Part shown: positions 1-6,957 of the stretch, in pieces
Layout: each line of letters begins with the position of its first letter
Position numbering within the stretch: position 1 is the first letter of the stretch
Assembly: GCA_031119595.1 (NCBI GenBank)
Contig: JAVHXX010000007.1
Coordinates: 1-25,800, forward strand
Origin: Patulibacter sp.
GTDB lineage: Bacteria; Actinomycetota; Thermoleophilia; Solirubrobacterales; Solirubrobacteraceae
Direction of reading: 5' to 3'
Length of the DNA: 25,800 nucleotides
Made by a program: the position numbers and the translations under genes
The notes under the pieces: generated by a model
Database searches by the model: none
The model's input: only the letters and a program-made list of their open reading frames with translations
What the model was told of the DNA's origin: nothing

Positions 1-443
1 AGACCGCGCTCGGGCGCTTTCCGGCGGCCGGGCACGATGACGGCGACCTCGCGGAGCACGACCTCGTTGGCGATGCCGGTCACGAACGACTCCCGGTCGA
101 CCTGGCCCGCGTCGACGGACTCGCGGAGTTCGGCTGCGCTGCCGTACCCGTGCTTCTCCAGGACGGTCTGGGCCGCGACCACTCGCAGCTGCTCCGCGAA
201 GTAGCCCACGGCGATCGGCGTGAGGATGTAGACCCAGGCGAGGGCGTCCTTCGGGGCGGTGCCGGTGAGCGAGTAGATCCCGGCGAACGCCGCGTAGACC
301 GCGCCCGCGAGCTGGCCTGCCCGCGCCAGGATCCAGAAGAGGAGGTTCGGGCGACCGAGCGCCCACTCGATGGCACCGACCACGGCTGCGGCACCGTTGA
401 TGGCGCCGGTGATGACCGCGCCGACCACGTAGGGATCCGACAT
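1..443 (-). CDS. Membrane protein of unknown function, C-terminus cut by window edge
   Basis: The frame runs without a stop from an ATG at 443 to the window edge, giving at least 147 residues beginning MSDPYVVGAVITGAINGAAA. Three hydrophobic stretches (about residues 5-28, 33-58 and 64-88) look like membrane segments. A polar tail follows that contains EKHGYGSAAELRESVDAGQVDRE and is probably cytoplasmic. A GGGGCG sequence 4-9 nt before the ATG is a possible ribosome-binding site. The gene is divergent from nuoA across a 188-nt gap. I do not recognise a family, and the gene order alone does not suggest a function. Hydrophobicity and codon pattern make it a real gene; its true length is unknown because the 3' end lies outside the window. 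Confidence 0.7.
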   Translation of the reverse strand, partial: MSDPYVVGAVITGAINGAAAVVGAIEWALGRPNLLFWILARAGQLAGAVYAAFAGIYSLTGTAPKDALAWVYILTPIAVGYFAEQLRVVAAQTVLEKHGYGSAAELRESVDAGQVDRESFVTGIANEVVLREVAVIVPGRRKAPERG

Positions 444-595
444 CGCGCCCCATGGTGACGGGCCACGCGCCGCTGCGCGCAGCCGCCGCGCGGAGTGGCC
501 GTTCCGCGCTCCGGTCCGACGCGCCGGGGGTCCCGCGATCGCCCCGTGGCGCGCTGCAATTCGCCGATCAGGTCCACGTACCAAGCGCCACGATG

Positions 596-624
596 TAGGC
601 GCCTGCCGCACTCGGTGCTAGAAC
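596..624 (+). promoter_or_regulatory. Candidate nuoA promoter, leaderless
   Basis: TAGAAC at 619-624 is a plausible -10 element and ends 7 nt before the GTG start codon of nuoA at 632. Transcription from it would start at or next to the start codon. A weak -35 (TAGGCG, 596-601) lies 17 nt upstream. The call rests on spacing and on similar arrangements elsewhere in the window; the match to consensus is poor. The remaining divergent gap (444-595) shows nothing else I can name. Confidence 0.35.
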
Positions 625-631
625 AGGTGTC

Positions 632-988
632 GTGCTGCAGAGTTACCTGCCCGCGCTCGTCTTCATCGCGGTCGCCACGCTGATCGGAATCACCTTCGTC
701 GGCGCAGGCTCGATGTTGGGTCCGAAGCGCACGATCAACCACAAGACGGACCCCTACGAATGTGGTCTTCCGTCGGACGTGAAGAGCGGGTTCCGGTTCG
801 GGGTGAGCTTCTACCTCATCGCGATGCTCTTCATCCTGTTCGACATCGAGGTGGTCTTCCTCTACCCGATCGCCGTGCAGCTCAAGGCCTTCGGCACGTT
901 CGCGTTGCTCGAGACCATCACCTTCATCGGCCTCCTGGCCGTGGCGCTCCTCTACGTGTGGCGCCGGGGAGCACTCGAATGGATCTGA
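632..988 (+). CDS. nuoA: NADH-quinone oxidoreductase subunit A (NuoA)
   Basis: This is a small membrane subunit of respiratory complex I, which couples NADH oxidation and quinone reduction to proton pumping across the cytoplasmic membrane. The 118 residues have three transmembrane segments (about 5-27, 57-79 and 88-110). They carry the family signature around DPYECG (Cys44 in the loop that changes conformation near the quinone site) and the acidic pair in FILFDIEVVFLYP (Asp71, Glu73). Length is normal for NuoA. The start is the GTG at 632; no good Shine-Dalgarno precedes it, but a -10-like TAGAAC lies 7 nt upstream, so the transcript may be leaderless. The 3' end overlaps nuoB by 10 nt, suggesting translational coupling. 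Confidence 0.95.
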   Translation: MLQSYLPALVFIAVATLIGITFVGAGSMLGPKRTINHKTDPYECGLPSDVKSGFRFGVSFYLIAMLFILFDIEVVFLYPIAVQLKAFGTFALLETITFIGLLAVALLYVWRRGALEWI

Positions 989-1749
989 CCCGCCAGCCGC
1001 TCGACGCCTCGGACTTCAAGGTCCGTCAGATGGAGTCGCAGCGCATGCTCCGCGGAGACATGTCGCAGGACGAGCTCGAGAAGTACGTCGAGAGCCGCGT
1101 CCTCACCACCACCCTCGACAAGGCCCTCACGTGGGCCCGCTCGAACGCGATCTTCCCGGCCACCTTCGGCCTCGCCTGCTGCGCGATCGAGATGATCACG
1201 CTCGTCGGCTCCCGCCTCGACATCGCCCGCATCGGCTCCGAGGCGATGCGCGCGAGCCCGCGTCAGGCCGACCTCCTGATCCTGTCCGGCCGGGTGTCGA
1301 TCAAGATGGCGCCGATCATCCGCCGCATCTACGACCAGATGCTCGAGCCCAAGTGGACCATCGCGATGGGGGCCTGCTCGTCGTCGATGGGCGTGTTCAA
1401 CAACTACGCGATCGTCCCCGCCGACAAGTTCCTCCCGGTCGACGTCCACGTGCCCGGCTGCCCGCCGCGCCCCGAGGCCGTGATGTACGGGATCCTCAAG
1501 CTCCGCGACCAGATCCAGGCGAAGCCGGATCTCGGCTGGCGCGCCCGCTACGACGCCGGCTCCACGATCGAGGTGCTGGGCACCGAGGGCGTGCCCGGTG
1601 GCGGCGGGTCGATCACCACCCTCCAGAACGGCGCCGAGCGCAAGCGCGCCGCCGAGGACGCCGCGATCCGCGCCGCACGTGAGGCCGCGCCGGGCCTCGC
1701 GGTCCCGCCCGCCCAGACCGCCGTCGCGCACGGGAACTCGCGTGCCTGA
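979..1749 (+). CDS. nuoB: NADH-quinone oxidoreductase subunit B (NuoB)
   Basis: NuoB is the complex I peripheral-arm subunit that holds the terminal 4Fe-4S cluster N2, which passes electrons to quinone. The cluster ligands are visible: the double cysteine in GLACCAIEM (Cys67, Cys68), Cys133 in MGACSSSMG and Cys161 in VPGCPPRPE. The conserved core covers about residues 40-185. At 256 residues the protein is clearly longer than typical NuoB (about 160-185). It has an N-terminal extension of about 40 residues (through DELEKYVESRV) and a Gly-rich then Ala/Arg-rich C-terminal tail of about 70. The ATG at 979 lies inside the end of nuoA, and the 3' end overlaps nuoC by 8 nt. The core assignment is secure; the role of the tails is unknown. 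Confidence 0.95.
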   Translation: MDLTRQPLDASDFKVRQMESQRMLRGDMSQDELEKYVESRVLTTTLDKALTWARSNAIFPATFGLACCAIEMITLVGSRLDIARIGSEAMRASPRQADLLILSGRVSIKMAPIIRRIYDQMLEPKWTIAMGACSSSMGVFNNYAIVPADKFLPVDVHVPGCPPRPEAVMYGILKLRDQIQAKPDLGWRARYDAGSTIEVLGTEGVPGGGGSITTLQNGAERKRAAEDAAIRAAREAAPGLAVPPAQTAVAHGNSRA

Positions 1750-2254
1750 TCCGACCGGTCTCGAGCTCCTGGCGGGCGTCCTGCGTTCGCGCCTCGGCGA
1801 CGACGCGGTCGTCGGCACCACGTTCCACCGTGGCCACGCGACCATCGAGATCGACCCCGAGCATGTGGTCGAGTCGCTCTCGCTCCTGCGCCACGAGGGC
1901 TACCGCTTCCTCTCGAGCGTCCACGGCGCCGACGAGTTCCCGGCCGAGCCGCGCCTCGCCGTGCACTACGAGCTCCTCGACATGCAGCGTCCGGATCGCG
2001 TCAACGTGAAGCTGCGCGTCCCGACGGACGCGCCGATCGTCGCGTCGGTCACGCCGGGCTGGCCCACCGCCGACCACCAGGAGCGCGAGATCTACGACCT
2101 CCTCGGCGTGATCTTCGAGGGCCATCCGGACCTCCGCCGCATCCTCATGCCCGAGGACTACGAGGGGCATCCGCAGCGTCGTGATTTCCCGATCGGTGGC
2201 GAGCCCGTGCTCTTCACGCACCACGAAGCCGACGGCGAGCACTACCCGCGATGA
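1742..2254 (+). CDS. nuoC: NADH-quinone oxidoreductase subunit C (NuoC)
   Basis: This is the 30-kDa peripheral subunit of complex I, which packs against NuoD at the quinone-site base. The 170-residue product has the 30-kDa signature: a QEREIYDLLGVIFEGHPDLRR block followed by ILMPEDYEGHPQRRDFP in the last third. The GTG at 1742 is chosen because it overlaps the nuoB stop by 8 nt and leaves a normal-length protein starting MPDPTGLELLAGVL. The gene ends in an ATGA overlap with nuoD. It is a separate protein here, not a NuoCD fusion as in enterobacteria. Confidence 0.94.
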   Translation: MPDPTGLELLAGVLRSRLGDDAVVGTTFHRGHATIEIDPEHVVESLSLLRHEGYRFLSSVHGADEFPAEPRLAVHYELLDMQRPDRVNVKLRVPTDAPIVASVTPGWPTADHQEREIYDLLGVIFEGHPDLRRILMPEDYEGHPQRRDFPIGGEPVLFTHHEADGEHYPR

Positions 2255-3522
2255 CCGCTCCGACCGACCTCACCCCCGGCACGCCGGAGTACGACTACCG
2301 CAAGCTCGAGGAGTCGGTGACGATGTCGCCGATGGAGCGGGTGGTCGGTGCCTCCGGCGAAGAGCTCATGACGATCAACATGGGGCCGCACCATCCGGCG
2401 ACCCATGGCGTGCTCCGTCTGCTCGTCACCCTCGACGGCGAGATCGTCCGCGACCTGCGGCCGCTCATCGGCTACCTCCACACCGGCATCGAGAAGACCG
2501 CCGAGGACAAGTCGTACTGGAAGGTCATCCCGCTCGTGGAGCGGATGGACTACCTCGCCTACTACTTCAACTCCATGGCGTACGTCCACGCCGTCGAGAC
2601 GCTCGGTGAGGTCGAGGTCCCGAAGCGCGCCCAGTACCTGCGCGTGATCCACATGGAGCTCAACCGGATCATGAGCCACCTGTTCTGGTTCGGCACGAGC
2701 TGCCTCGACATCGGCGCGATGAGCCTCCTCTGGTACTCGCTCCGTGAGCGCGACACCATCCTCGACCTCTTCGAGTCGAGCTCCGGCCAGCGCATGCACA
2801 CGCGCTACTTCCAGCTCGGCGGGGTCGCCGAGGACATCCCGCGCGGGTGGGAGAAGCGCTGCCTCGCGTTCGTGAAGCAGCTGCCGGGTCGCATCCAGCA
2901 GTTCCGCGACCTCATCTACGCGAACGAGATCGCCCTCCAGCGCCTCAAGGGCGTCGGCATCGTCGACGCGGACCGCCTCCAGGCGCTCGGCGTCACCGGC
3001 CCGCTGCTGCGCGCCGCGGGCGTCGAGTGGGACCTCCGCAAGGCGATGCCGTACTCCTCCTACGAGGACTTCGACTTCGGCGTGCCGCTGGGTGCCGTCG
3101 GTGACAACTTCGACCGCATGGCCGTGCGCCTCGCCGAGATCGAGGAGTCGGTGAAGATCATCGAGCAGGCCCTCGCCGGCCTCCCCGAGGGCCCGACCAT
3201 CACCGACGACCGCAAGGTCGCCCTCCCGCCGCGCCACGAGCTCGCCACCTCGATGGAGGCGCTCATCCACCACTTCAAGCTCGTCACCGAGGGCTGGCGC
3301 GTGCCGCCCGGCGAGCTCTACGCCAGTATCGAGGGCCCCCGCGGCGAACTCGGCTGCTTCGTCCGCTCGGACGGCTCCGCCAAGCCCGCCCGCGTCCACA
3401 TCCGCGACTCGTCGTTCGTGAACCTCCAGGCCATCGCCGACATGTGCCGTGGCGGCTACGTGGCCGACCTCATCGCCACGCTGGCGATGCTGGACCCGAT
3501 CCTCGGCGGGATCGACCGGTAA
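2251..3522 (+). CDS. nuoD: NADH-quinone oxidoreductase subunit D (NuoD)
   Basis: This 49-kDa subunit of complex I forms most of the quinone-binding cavity and is related to the large subunit of NiFe hydrogenases. The 423-residue product has the conserved N-terminal MGPHHPATHG motif (His47-Gly53) and the LIGYLHTGIEK block. It also has RMDYLAYYFNS and ends in the typical C-terminus AMLDPILGGIDR, so it is full length. The start overlaps the nuoC stop (ATGA). No nuoE or nuoF follows; the next gene is unrelated and begins 264 nt downstream. The rest of complex I must therefore be encoded elsewhere or be absent. Confidence 0.96.
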   Translation: MTAPTDLTPGTPEYDYRKLEESVTMSPMERVVGASGEELMTINMGPHHPATHGVLRLLVTLDGEIVRDLRPLIGYLHTGIEKTAEDKSYWKVIPLVERMDYLAYYFNSMAYVHAVETLGEVEVPKRAQYLRVIHMELNRIMSHLFWFGTSCLDIGAMSLLWYSLRERDTILDLFESSSGQRMHTRYFQLGGVAEDIPRGWEKRCLAFVKQLPGRIQQFRDLIYANEIALQRLKGVGIVDADRLQALGVTGPLLRAAGVEWDLRKAMPYSSYEDFDFGVPLGAVGDNFDRMAVRLAEIEESVKIIEQALAGLPEGPTITDDRKVALPPRHELATSMEALIHHFKLVTEGWRVPPGELYASIEGPRGELGCFVRSDGSAKPARVHIRDSSFVNLQAIADMCRGGYVADLIATLAMLDPILGGIDR

Positions 3523-3551
3523 GACGGCTGGCGCACGCCGCTCGCTTGCAT

Positions 3552-3603
3552 CTCCGGCCCGGGCGTGACGATCCGCAGCCGGAGGCCTGAGAACATCACG
3601 CCC
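3552..3603 (+). terminator. Interlocking inverted repeats after nuoD, possible terminator
   Basis: Two inverted repeats lie 30-80 nt past the nuoD stop: CTCCGGC (3552-3558) with GCCGGAG (3578-3584), and GGGCGTGA (3561-3568) with TCACGCCC (3596-3603). The second is an 8-bp perfect stem. The arms alternate (A-B-A'-B'), so the two stems can form together only as a pseudoknot, or else compete. There is no T-tract. The rest of the 3523-3786 gap holds the promoter of the next gene. Confidence 0.35.
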
Positions 3604-3686
3604 GCACCGGATCTGCCGCGCGATCACGGCAACTCAAGGGTCTGCGGAGGGACGGGATCGCCGTCGCTCCCGGCTCGCGACGAGGT

Positions 3687-3728
3687 CAATTGAAATCCAT
3701 TGGCGGGCGGATGGGGCGCGGCTAGGAT
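3687..3728 (+). promoter_or_regulatory. Promoter with upstream AT-rich motif, for the gene at 3787
   Basis: TTGGCG (3700-3705) and TAGGAT (3723-3728) form a -35/-10 pair with a 17-nt spacer. Directly upstream is CAATTGAAATCCA (3687-3699), one of four copies of an AT-rich motif found in the same position in this window. The predicted transcript start near 3735 leaves a 5' leader of about 50 nt, and a good Shine-Dalgarno (AGGAG, 3776-3780) precedes the GTG at 3787. Confidence 0.55.
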
Positions 3729-3786
3729 CGCGCCACCTCGTCCGGCCAACGGAGCTCCGGACGACCCCGAATCGCAGGAGCAGCGA

Positions 3787-4212
3787 GTGCCGCAAAAAGG
3801 CGTCGTGTTCTCAACGGACCTCAGCATGTCGGAGTGCGCCGATGCCTTCCAGGCCGGCGCCAAATCGGCGAAGGGCATCAACGCCAAGCTGACCGAAATC
3901 GCCGCGCACATCGCAGGGAACGGTGACATGACCGGCTTCTACACGCCGACGTTCGACTCGCCGTTCGCCGGCATCGAGGGTGTCCCGGACCTGGCGGTCG
4001 GCATGAACTTCCTCGGTCCGATGGATGGCGCCCGGGGCCCCGGCACGCCGGTCCACATGTACGTCGACGAGCAGGGCTCGAGCCGTTCCGTCCAACTCGT
4101 GTCGAAGCACGGGTTCACCAACGGCCCCCGCGCAGCCCGCCTCACCCGCAAGGTCTTCGACGTCTTCCGAGCCGCCGACCCGAATCTCACCATCACCGCC
4201 GGCAACCTCTGA
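3787..4212 (+). CDS. Unknown small soluble protein (141 aa)
   Basis: The GTG at 3787 is preceded by AGGAG with 6-nt spacing, which decides the start over earlier in-frame codons. The 141-residue product begins MPQKGVVFSTDLSMSECAD and contains an amphipathic helix-like segment (AFQAGAKSAKGINAKLTEIA). Its centre is rich in Gly, Pro and Asp (GMNFLGPMDGARGPGTP), and a basic C-terminal helix (RAARLTRKVFDVFRA) follows. No signal peptide or membrane segment is visible. I do not recognise the family. It lies 10 nt upstream of the DUF2510 protein gene and is probably co-transcribed with it, so the two may act together. Confidence 0.7.
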   Translation: MPQKGVVFSTDLSMSECADAFQAGAKSAKGINAKLTEIAAHIAGNGDMTGFYTPTFDSPFAGIEGVPDLAVGMNFLGPMDGARGPGTPVHMYVDEQGSSRSVQLVSKHGFTNGPRAARLTRKVFDVFRAADPNLTITAGNL

Positions 4213-4222
4213 TCCGCTTCCG

Positions 4223-5059
4223 ATGGGGCTCTTCGGAAAGACACCGGCGCCCGCGCCGGAGGACCTCACCAGCCGCCAGTACGTGGCCGTCGCGCCGCCC
4301 GGGCCACGGACCACCAACCTCGCGAGCGCGGCGTACCTCGCGGTGCGGTCGCTGCCGATCGCGTCGGCGGAGCGGTTCGGCGCGCTCCTCACGATCGCGG
4401 AGGTGTCCGCCGCGACGGAGACCGTCCGCGCGCTGATGATCCAGGACCGTGACCTCAGCGGTTGGGTGGCGCGCAAGGCCCTCGTGCAATTGCACGCGAT
4501 CCTCGGCGGCGCGATGTCGAACGACTACGGACAGAACCTCGAGCGGGCCTATTCCGCGGCCGGGTTCGTCGCTCCACCGGGCGGCGTCCCCGTTCGTCCG
4601 AGCGAGCCCGCGCCGCACCTCGACGACACGCAGCTCGCCGGGAGCATCGGCCTCGGCACGCTGGTGCAGGCGCTGCTCTCTGCCGTGGTCGTCAAGGACG
4701 TCGACGCCAACCCGGGCGGGATGGCGCAGCTGAGCGACCTCTACACGGGCGCGAGCGGGGAGGACGTGGAGACGACCGCCTACGACGTCATCGCGTGGGT
4801 GTCGATCGTCCTCTCGCGGCTTGACCACGGCGGCGAGTTCAGCACCCCGGTGCCGTTCTTCGACGAGCAGTTCCGTGCGATTCCGCGCCTCGCGAGGGCC
4901 GGCTGGTACCCGAACCCGGCGAACGCGGGCGGGATCGAGAACGGCGATGCCCGCTTCCAACGCTTCTGGGACGGGGCCTGGACGGACCGCGTGCGGCTCC
5001 GCGAGGGCAAGGGATGGTCGACCGGTTCGGTGTCGCTGCACCAGATGCCCTCGGACTGA
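4223..5059 (+). CDS. DUF2510-containing protein of unknown function
   Basis: The ATG at 4223 gives 278 residues beginning MGLFGKTPAPAPEDL. Residues 30-215 are mostly helical by appearance and unassigned. The C-terminal 50 residues match the DUF2510 pattern common in actinobacteria: GWYPNPAN near residue 228, then FQRFWDGAWT near 250. DUF2510 is a short Trp-rich module often attached to membrane or secretion-associated proteins, but no transmembrane segment is evident here. The upstream gene ends 10 nt before the start; there is no strong Shine-Dalgarno (CGCTTCCG precedes the ATG), which fits coupled translation. The gene converges with the thioredoxin-like gene at 5148. Confidence 0.75.
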   Translation: MGLFGKTPAPAPEDLTSRQYVAVAPPGPRTTNLASAAYLAVRSLPIASAERFGALLTIAEVSAATETVRALMIQDRDLSGWVARKALVQLHAILGGAMSNDYGQNLERAYSAAGFVAPPGGVPVRPSEPAPHLDDTQLAGSIGLGTLVQALLSAVVVKDVDANPGGMAQLSDLYTGASGEDVETTAYDVIAWVSIVLSRLDHGGEFSTPVPFFDEQFRAIPRLARAGWYPNPANAGGIENGDARFQRFWDGAWTDRVRLREGKGWSTGSVSLHQMPSD

Positions 5060-5095
5060 GCCGTCCCGGGACAGCTGCCGGCACCCGACGCATGT

Positions 5096-5146
5096 CGATG
5101 GCCCGAGACCACCCCGACCGTCTGTTGGAGCCTCGGGCTGCCATCG
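5096..5146. terminator. Inverted repeat between convergent genes, likely bidirectional terminator
   Basis: CGATGGCCCGAG (5096-5107) pairs with CTCGGGCTGCCATCG (5132-5146) to give 12 base pairs with a 3-nt bulge and a 24-nt loop. On the plus strand it is followed by TTTA. Its place between the stop codons of two convergent genes fits a shared terminator. Confidence 0.5.
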
Positions 5147-5147
5147 T

Positions 5148-5696
5148 TTAGGCGTCGGGCAGCTCCTCTGCACCGATCCATTTGACGCCGCATCCGAGGG
5201 TCTGAACCTGATCCTGTGCCGGGACGTCGCCGGCGGCGACGGCCCGCACGGCGGCACGCAGGTCCGCGCCGTCTGAACGGAGCCCGTTGCCGGGCGTGCT
5301 CGAGTCGATCCGCCCGTGGTAGACGAGGGTCCCGGCACCGTCGAAGACGAATGCGTCGGGTGTGACGGCGGCGCCGAGCGCGGTCGTTGCGGACTGATCC
5401 GCGTCGACGACATAGGGGAAGGACCAGCCGGCGCCGTCGGCGAACGGGCCCATCCGTTCGGGCGCGTCGCCCGGATGCGTGGCGACGTTCGGGTTGATGG
5501 CCACGGCGACGACACCAAGCGTCGACCACTCGCGCCCCAGGTCTCCGAGGGTCGGCGCGACGTGTTTGACGAACGGGCAGTGGTTGCACACCACGAGGAC
5601 CACCGTGGGGCGGTCGCCACGGTGCTCCTCGAGGGAGAAGGAGCCCCCGGTCGGAGTGGTCAGCCGGAGCCGAGGCAGCAGGTCGCCGATGTGCAC
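5148..5696 (-). CDS. Thioredoxin-fold (AhpC/TSA-like) redox protein
   Basis: This 182-residue protein belongs to a thioredoxin-like family related to AhpC/TSA and ResA. It has a CNHCPFVKH active site (Cys37-Cys40, CxxC), a FPYVVDAD segment, the cis-Pro region AVTPDAFVFD and a family-typical end LGCGVKW (Cys169). No signal peptide is seen, so it is probably cytoplasmic; the substrate is unknown. The GTG at 5696 is chosen because GGAG lies 8 nt upstream and the protein then starts MHIGDLLPRLRL, as expected for the fold. It begins 13 nt after the AlkB-like gene stop and shares its transcript. It could also act as a peroxidase, but I see no separate peroxidatic Cys motif. Confidence 0.85.
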   Translation of the reverse strand: MHIGDLLPRLRLTTPTGGSFSLEEHRGDRPTVVLVVCNHCPFVKHVAPTLGDLGREWSTLGVVAVAINPNVATHPGDAPERMGPFADGAGWSFPYVVDADQSATTALGAAVTPDAFVFDGAGTLVYHGRIDSSTPGNGLRSDGADLRAAVRAVAAGDVPAQDQVQTLGCGVKWIGAEELPDA

Positions 5697-5709
5697 GTCG
5701 GGGGCTCCG

Positions 5710-6273
5710 TCAGAGGATGTTGCGGAAGGTGATGCTGAATCGCGGCGAGGTGATCGCCGGATCCTTCGGCACGGAGTGCTCGTAGTGGCGCTGCAGTTCG
5801 CCGGCCATCCACAGCACACTCCCGGACGCAAGCGTGAACTCGGCCAGGGGAGCGCCGTCGGCGATCGCCCGGAAGCGGAGGGGGCGAGGCGCGCCGAGGC
5901 TCAGGATGGCGATCGAGGTGTCCGGCACGTGGAGGTCGATCTTGTCCGGGTGCCAGCCCACGAAGTCCGTGCCGTCGCGGTACCAGTTGACGATCGCGTA
6001 GTTGAAGGGATGGCCGGCCTCTTCGGCGAGCCGGTCCCGGAGGGTCGCGACAGGCGCCGGCCAGGGATGTTCCTGGTCCATCCCGCCGCCCGACACGCCG
6101 GGATCGGCGAACGCCGCGATCAGACGCGGGGCCCGGAGGCCCGACGCCTCGTACGACGGAGCCATGGCCGTGAGCGCTTCGACCACGCCCTGCTGCGTGG
6201 CCGCGTCGATCCACGACGTCACGTAGGTGACCGTCGCCTCGCGTACCGGGTCACTGATCAGGAACTGGGTCAC
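5710..6273 (-). CDS. AlkB-type 2-oxoglutarate/Fe(II)-dependent dioxygenase
   Basis: This protein probably removes alkyl lesions from nucleic-acid bases by Fe(II)/2-oxoglutarate-dependent oxidation. The 187 residues hold the family core: NYAIVNWYRDG (about 91-101), then VGWHPDK with the iron ligands His108 and Asp110. The third ligand His166 is in HYEHSVPK, and the 2-oxoglutarate-binding arginines are Arg178 and Arg184 in PRFSITFRNI. Length and motif order match compact bacterial AlkB-like proteins. The GTG at 6273 lies 7 nt after a -10-like TACGAT, so the mRNA may be leaderless. The thioredoxin-like gene follows in the same operon. A protein or RNA substrate cannot be excluded from sequence alone. 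Confidence 0.88.
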   Translation of the reverse strand: MTQFLISDPVREATVTYVTSWIDAATQQGVVEALTAMAPSYEASGLRAPRLIAAFADPGVSGGGMDQEHPWPAPVATLRDRLAEEAGHPFNYAIVNWYRDGTDFVGWHPDKIDLHVPDTSIAILSLGAPRPLRFRAIADGAPLAEFTLASGSVLWMAGELQRHYEHSVPKDPAITSPRFSITFRNIL

Positions 6274-6280
6274 GGACCGG

Positions 6281-6320
6281 ATCGTACGTCAGGACCGGGC
6301 CCCTGCCACCTCATTTCAAT
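6281..6320 (-). promoter_or_regulatory. Leaderless promoter of the AlkB-like operon with AT-rich motif
   Basis: On the minus strand TACGAT (6281-6286) sits 7 nt before the GTG at 6273. GTGGCA (6304-6309) lies 17 nt further upstream as a -35. Immediately upstream of that is ATTGAAATG (6312-6320), a copy of the motif seen at three other promoters. Confidence 0.5.
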
Positions 6321-6360
6321 CGACCCCGGATAGCGCGATCGCCAGGGCCTGACAACCGGG

Positions 6361-6399
6361 TTTTTATTGGGCGACGGCGGCGAAAGCGCGGTCTACATT
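6361..6399 (+). promoter_or_regulatory. Candidate promoter of the ATP-grasp operon
   Basis: TACATT (6394-6399) is a good -10; GCGACG (6371-6376) is a weak -35 with a 17-nt spacer. An AT-rich run (TTTTTATTGG, 6361-6370) lies directly upstream. The predicted start is about 6407, next to an in-frame GTG at 6409 and 56 nt before the ATG at 6463. Confidence 0.45.
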
Positions 6400-6462
6400 G
6401 GCACCGATGTGGGGCCGAACGGCGGCTTCGCGGAGCCGGCAGCGCCGGAGATGGAGCACACC

Positions 6463-6951
6463 ATGCAGTACACCCCCGACGTCGCTGAACTCGTCGACAA
6501 CCCTCTCGGTGGACGCACGCCGGAGGAGGTCCGTGAGATCTGTTCGAGCACCGTCGCGCTGCGCGCCCTCGCCCACCCGCCGCAGGACTTCCTCATCGAG
6601 AAGTTCTGCCGCGAGTACGACGAGTACACCGAGGCGGAGGCCCGTGAGATCTTCGAGGACCTGAAGCGGTTCCTCGTCGCGGGGGAGCTCCTCGACCGCT
6701 CGCTCGCTCCGAGCCTTCCGGTCGACAACATGTGGCATGCGTGGATCCTGTTCACGAAGGACTACCACGAGTTCGGCGACCTCCTGAACGGGTACATCCA
6801 CCACCGCCCGATCCCGAAGGGCGACGCCGCGCAGCCGCCGCTCGAGCCGACGATCGCCGTGATGGAGGCCGCCTACGGCTCCGTCAGTGACCGCTCCTTC
6901 CCGCAGGAGCTCGGTTCCTACGGGATCATGGACTGCAAGCGCGGCGTCTGA
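6463..6951 (+). CDS. Small GRDP-like domain protein, possible substrate or partner of the ATP-grasp ligase
   Basis: The 162-residue product has a helical N-terminus and a central VDNMWHAWILFTKDYHEF segment followed by GYIHHRP (about residues 88-115). This W-H-x(4)-T-x-D-Y plus I-H-H-x-P pattern resembles the glycine-rich-domain-protein-like (GRDP) domain; that match is from memory of the family. After IHHRPIPKG comes a tail of about 45 residues ending YGIMDCKRGV, with a Cys six residues from the end. I choose the ATG at 6463 because GGAG (6453-6456) precedes it with 6-nt spacing. A GTG at 6409, close to the predicted transcript start, would add 18 residues. The gene is 6 nt upstream of the ATP-grasp gene. 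It may carry the peptide that is modified or recruit it; no classical Thr/Asp/Glu-rich graspetide core is visible. Confidence 0.75.
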   Translation: MQYTPDVAELVDNPLGGRTPEEVREICSSTVALRALAHPPQDFLIEKFCREYDEYTEAEAREIFEDLKRFLVAGELLDRSLAPSLPVDNMWHAWILFTKDYHEFGDLLNGYIHHRPIPKGDAAQPPLEPTIAVMEAAYGSVSDRSFPQELGSYGIMDCKRGV

Positions 6952-6957
6952 CGCTGC

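Noticed and set aside
2242..3627. 461-residue minus-strand open frame opposite nuoD
   Set aside because: Antisense shadow of a conserved complex I gene with no motif of its own.
6407..6664. ATG at 6407 placed right at the predicted transcript start
   Set aside because: It opens a different frame with Arg/Ser-rich translation; the GRDP-like frame starts at 6463 (or GTG 6409).
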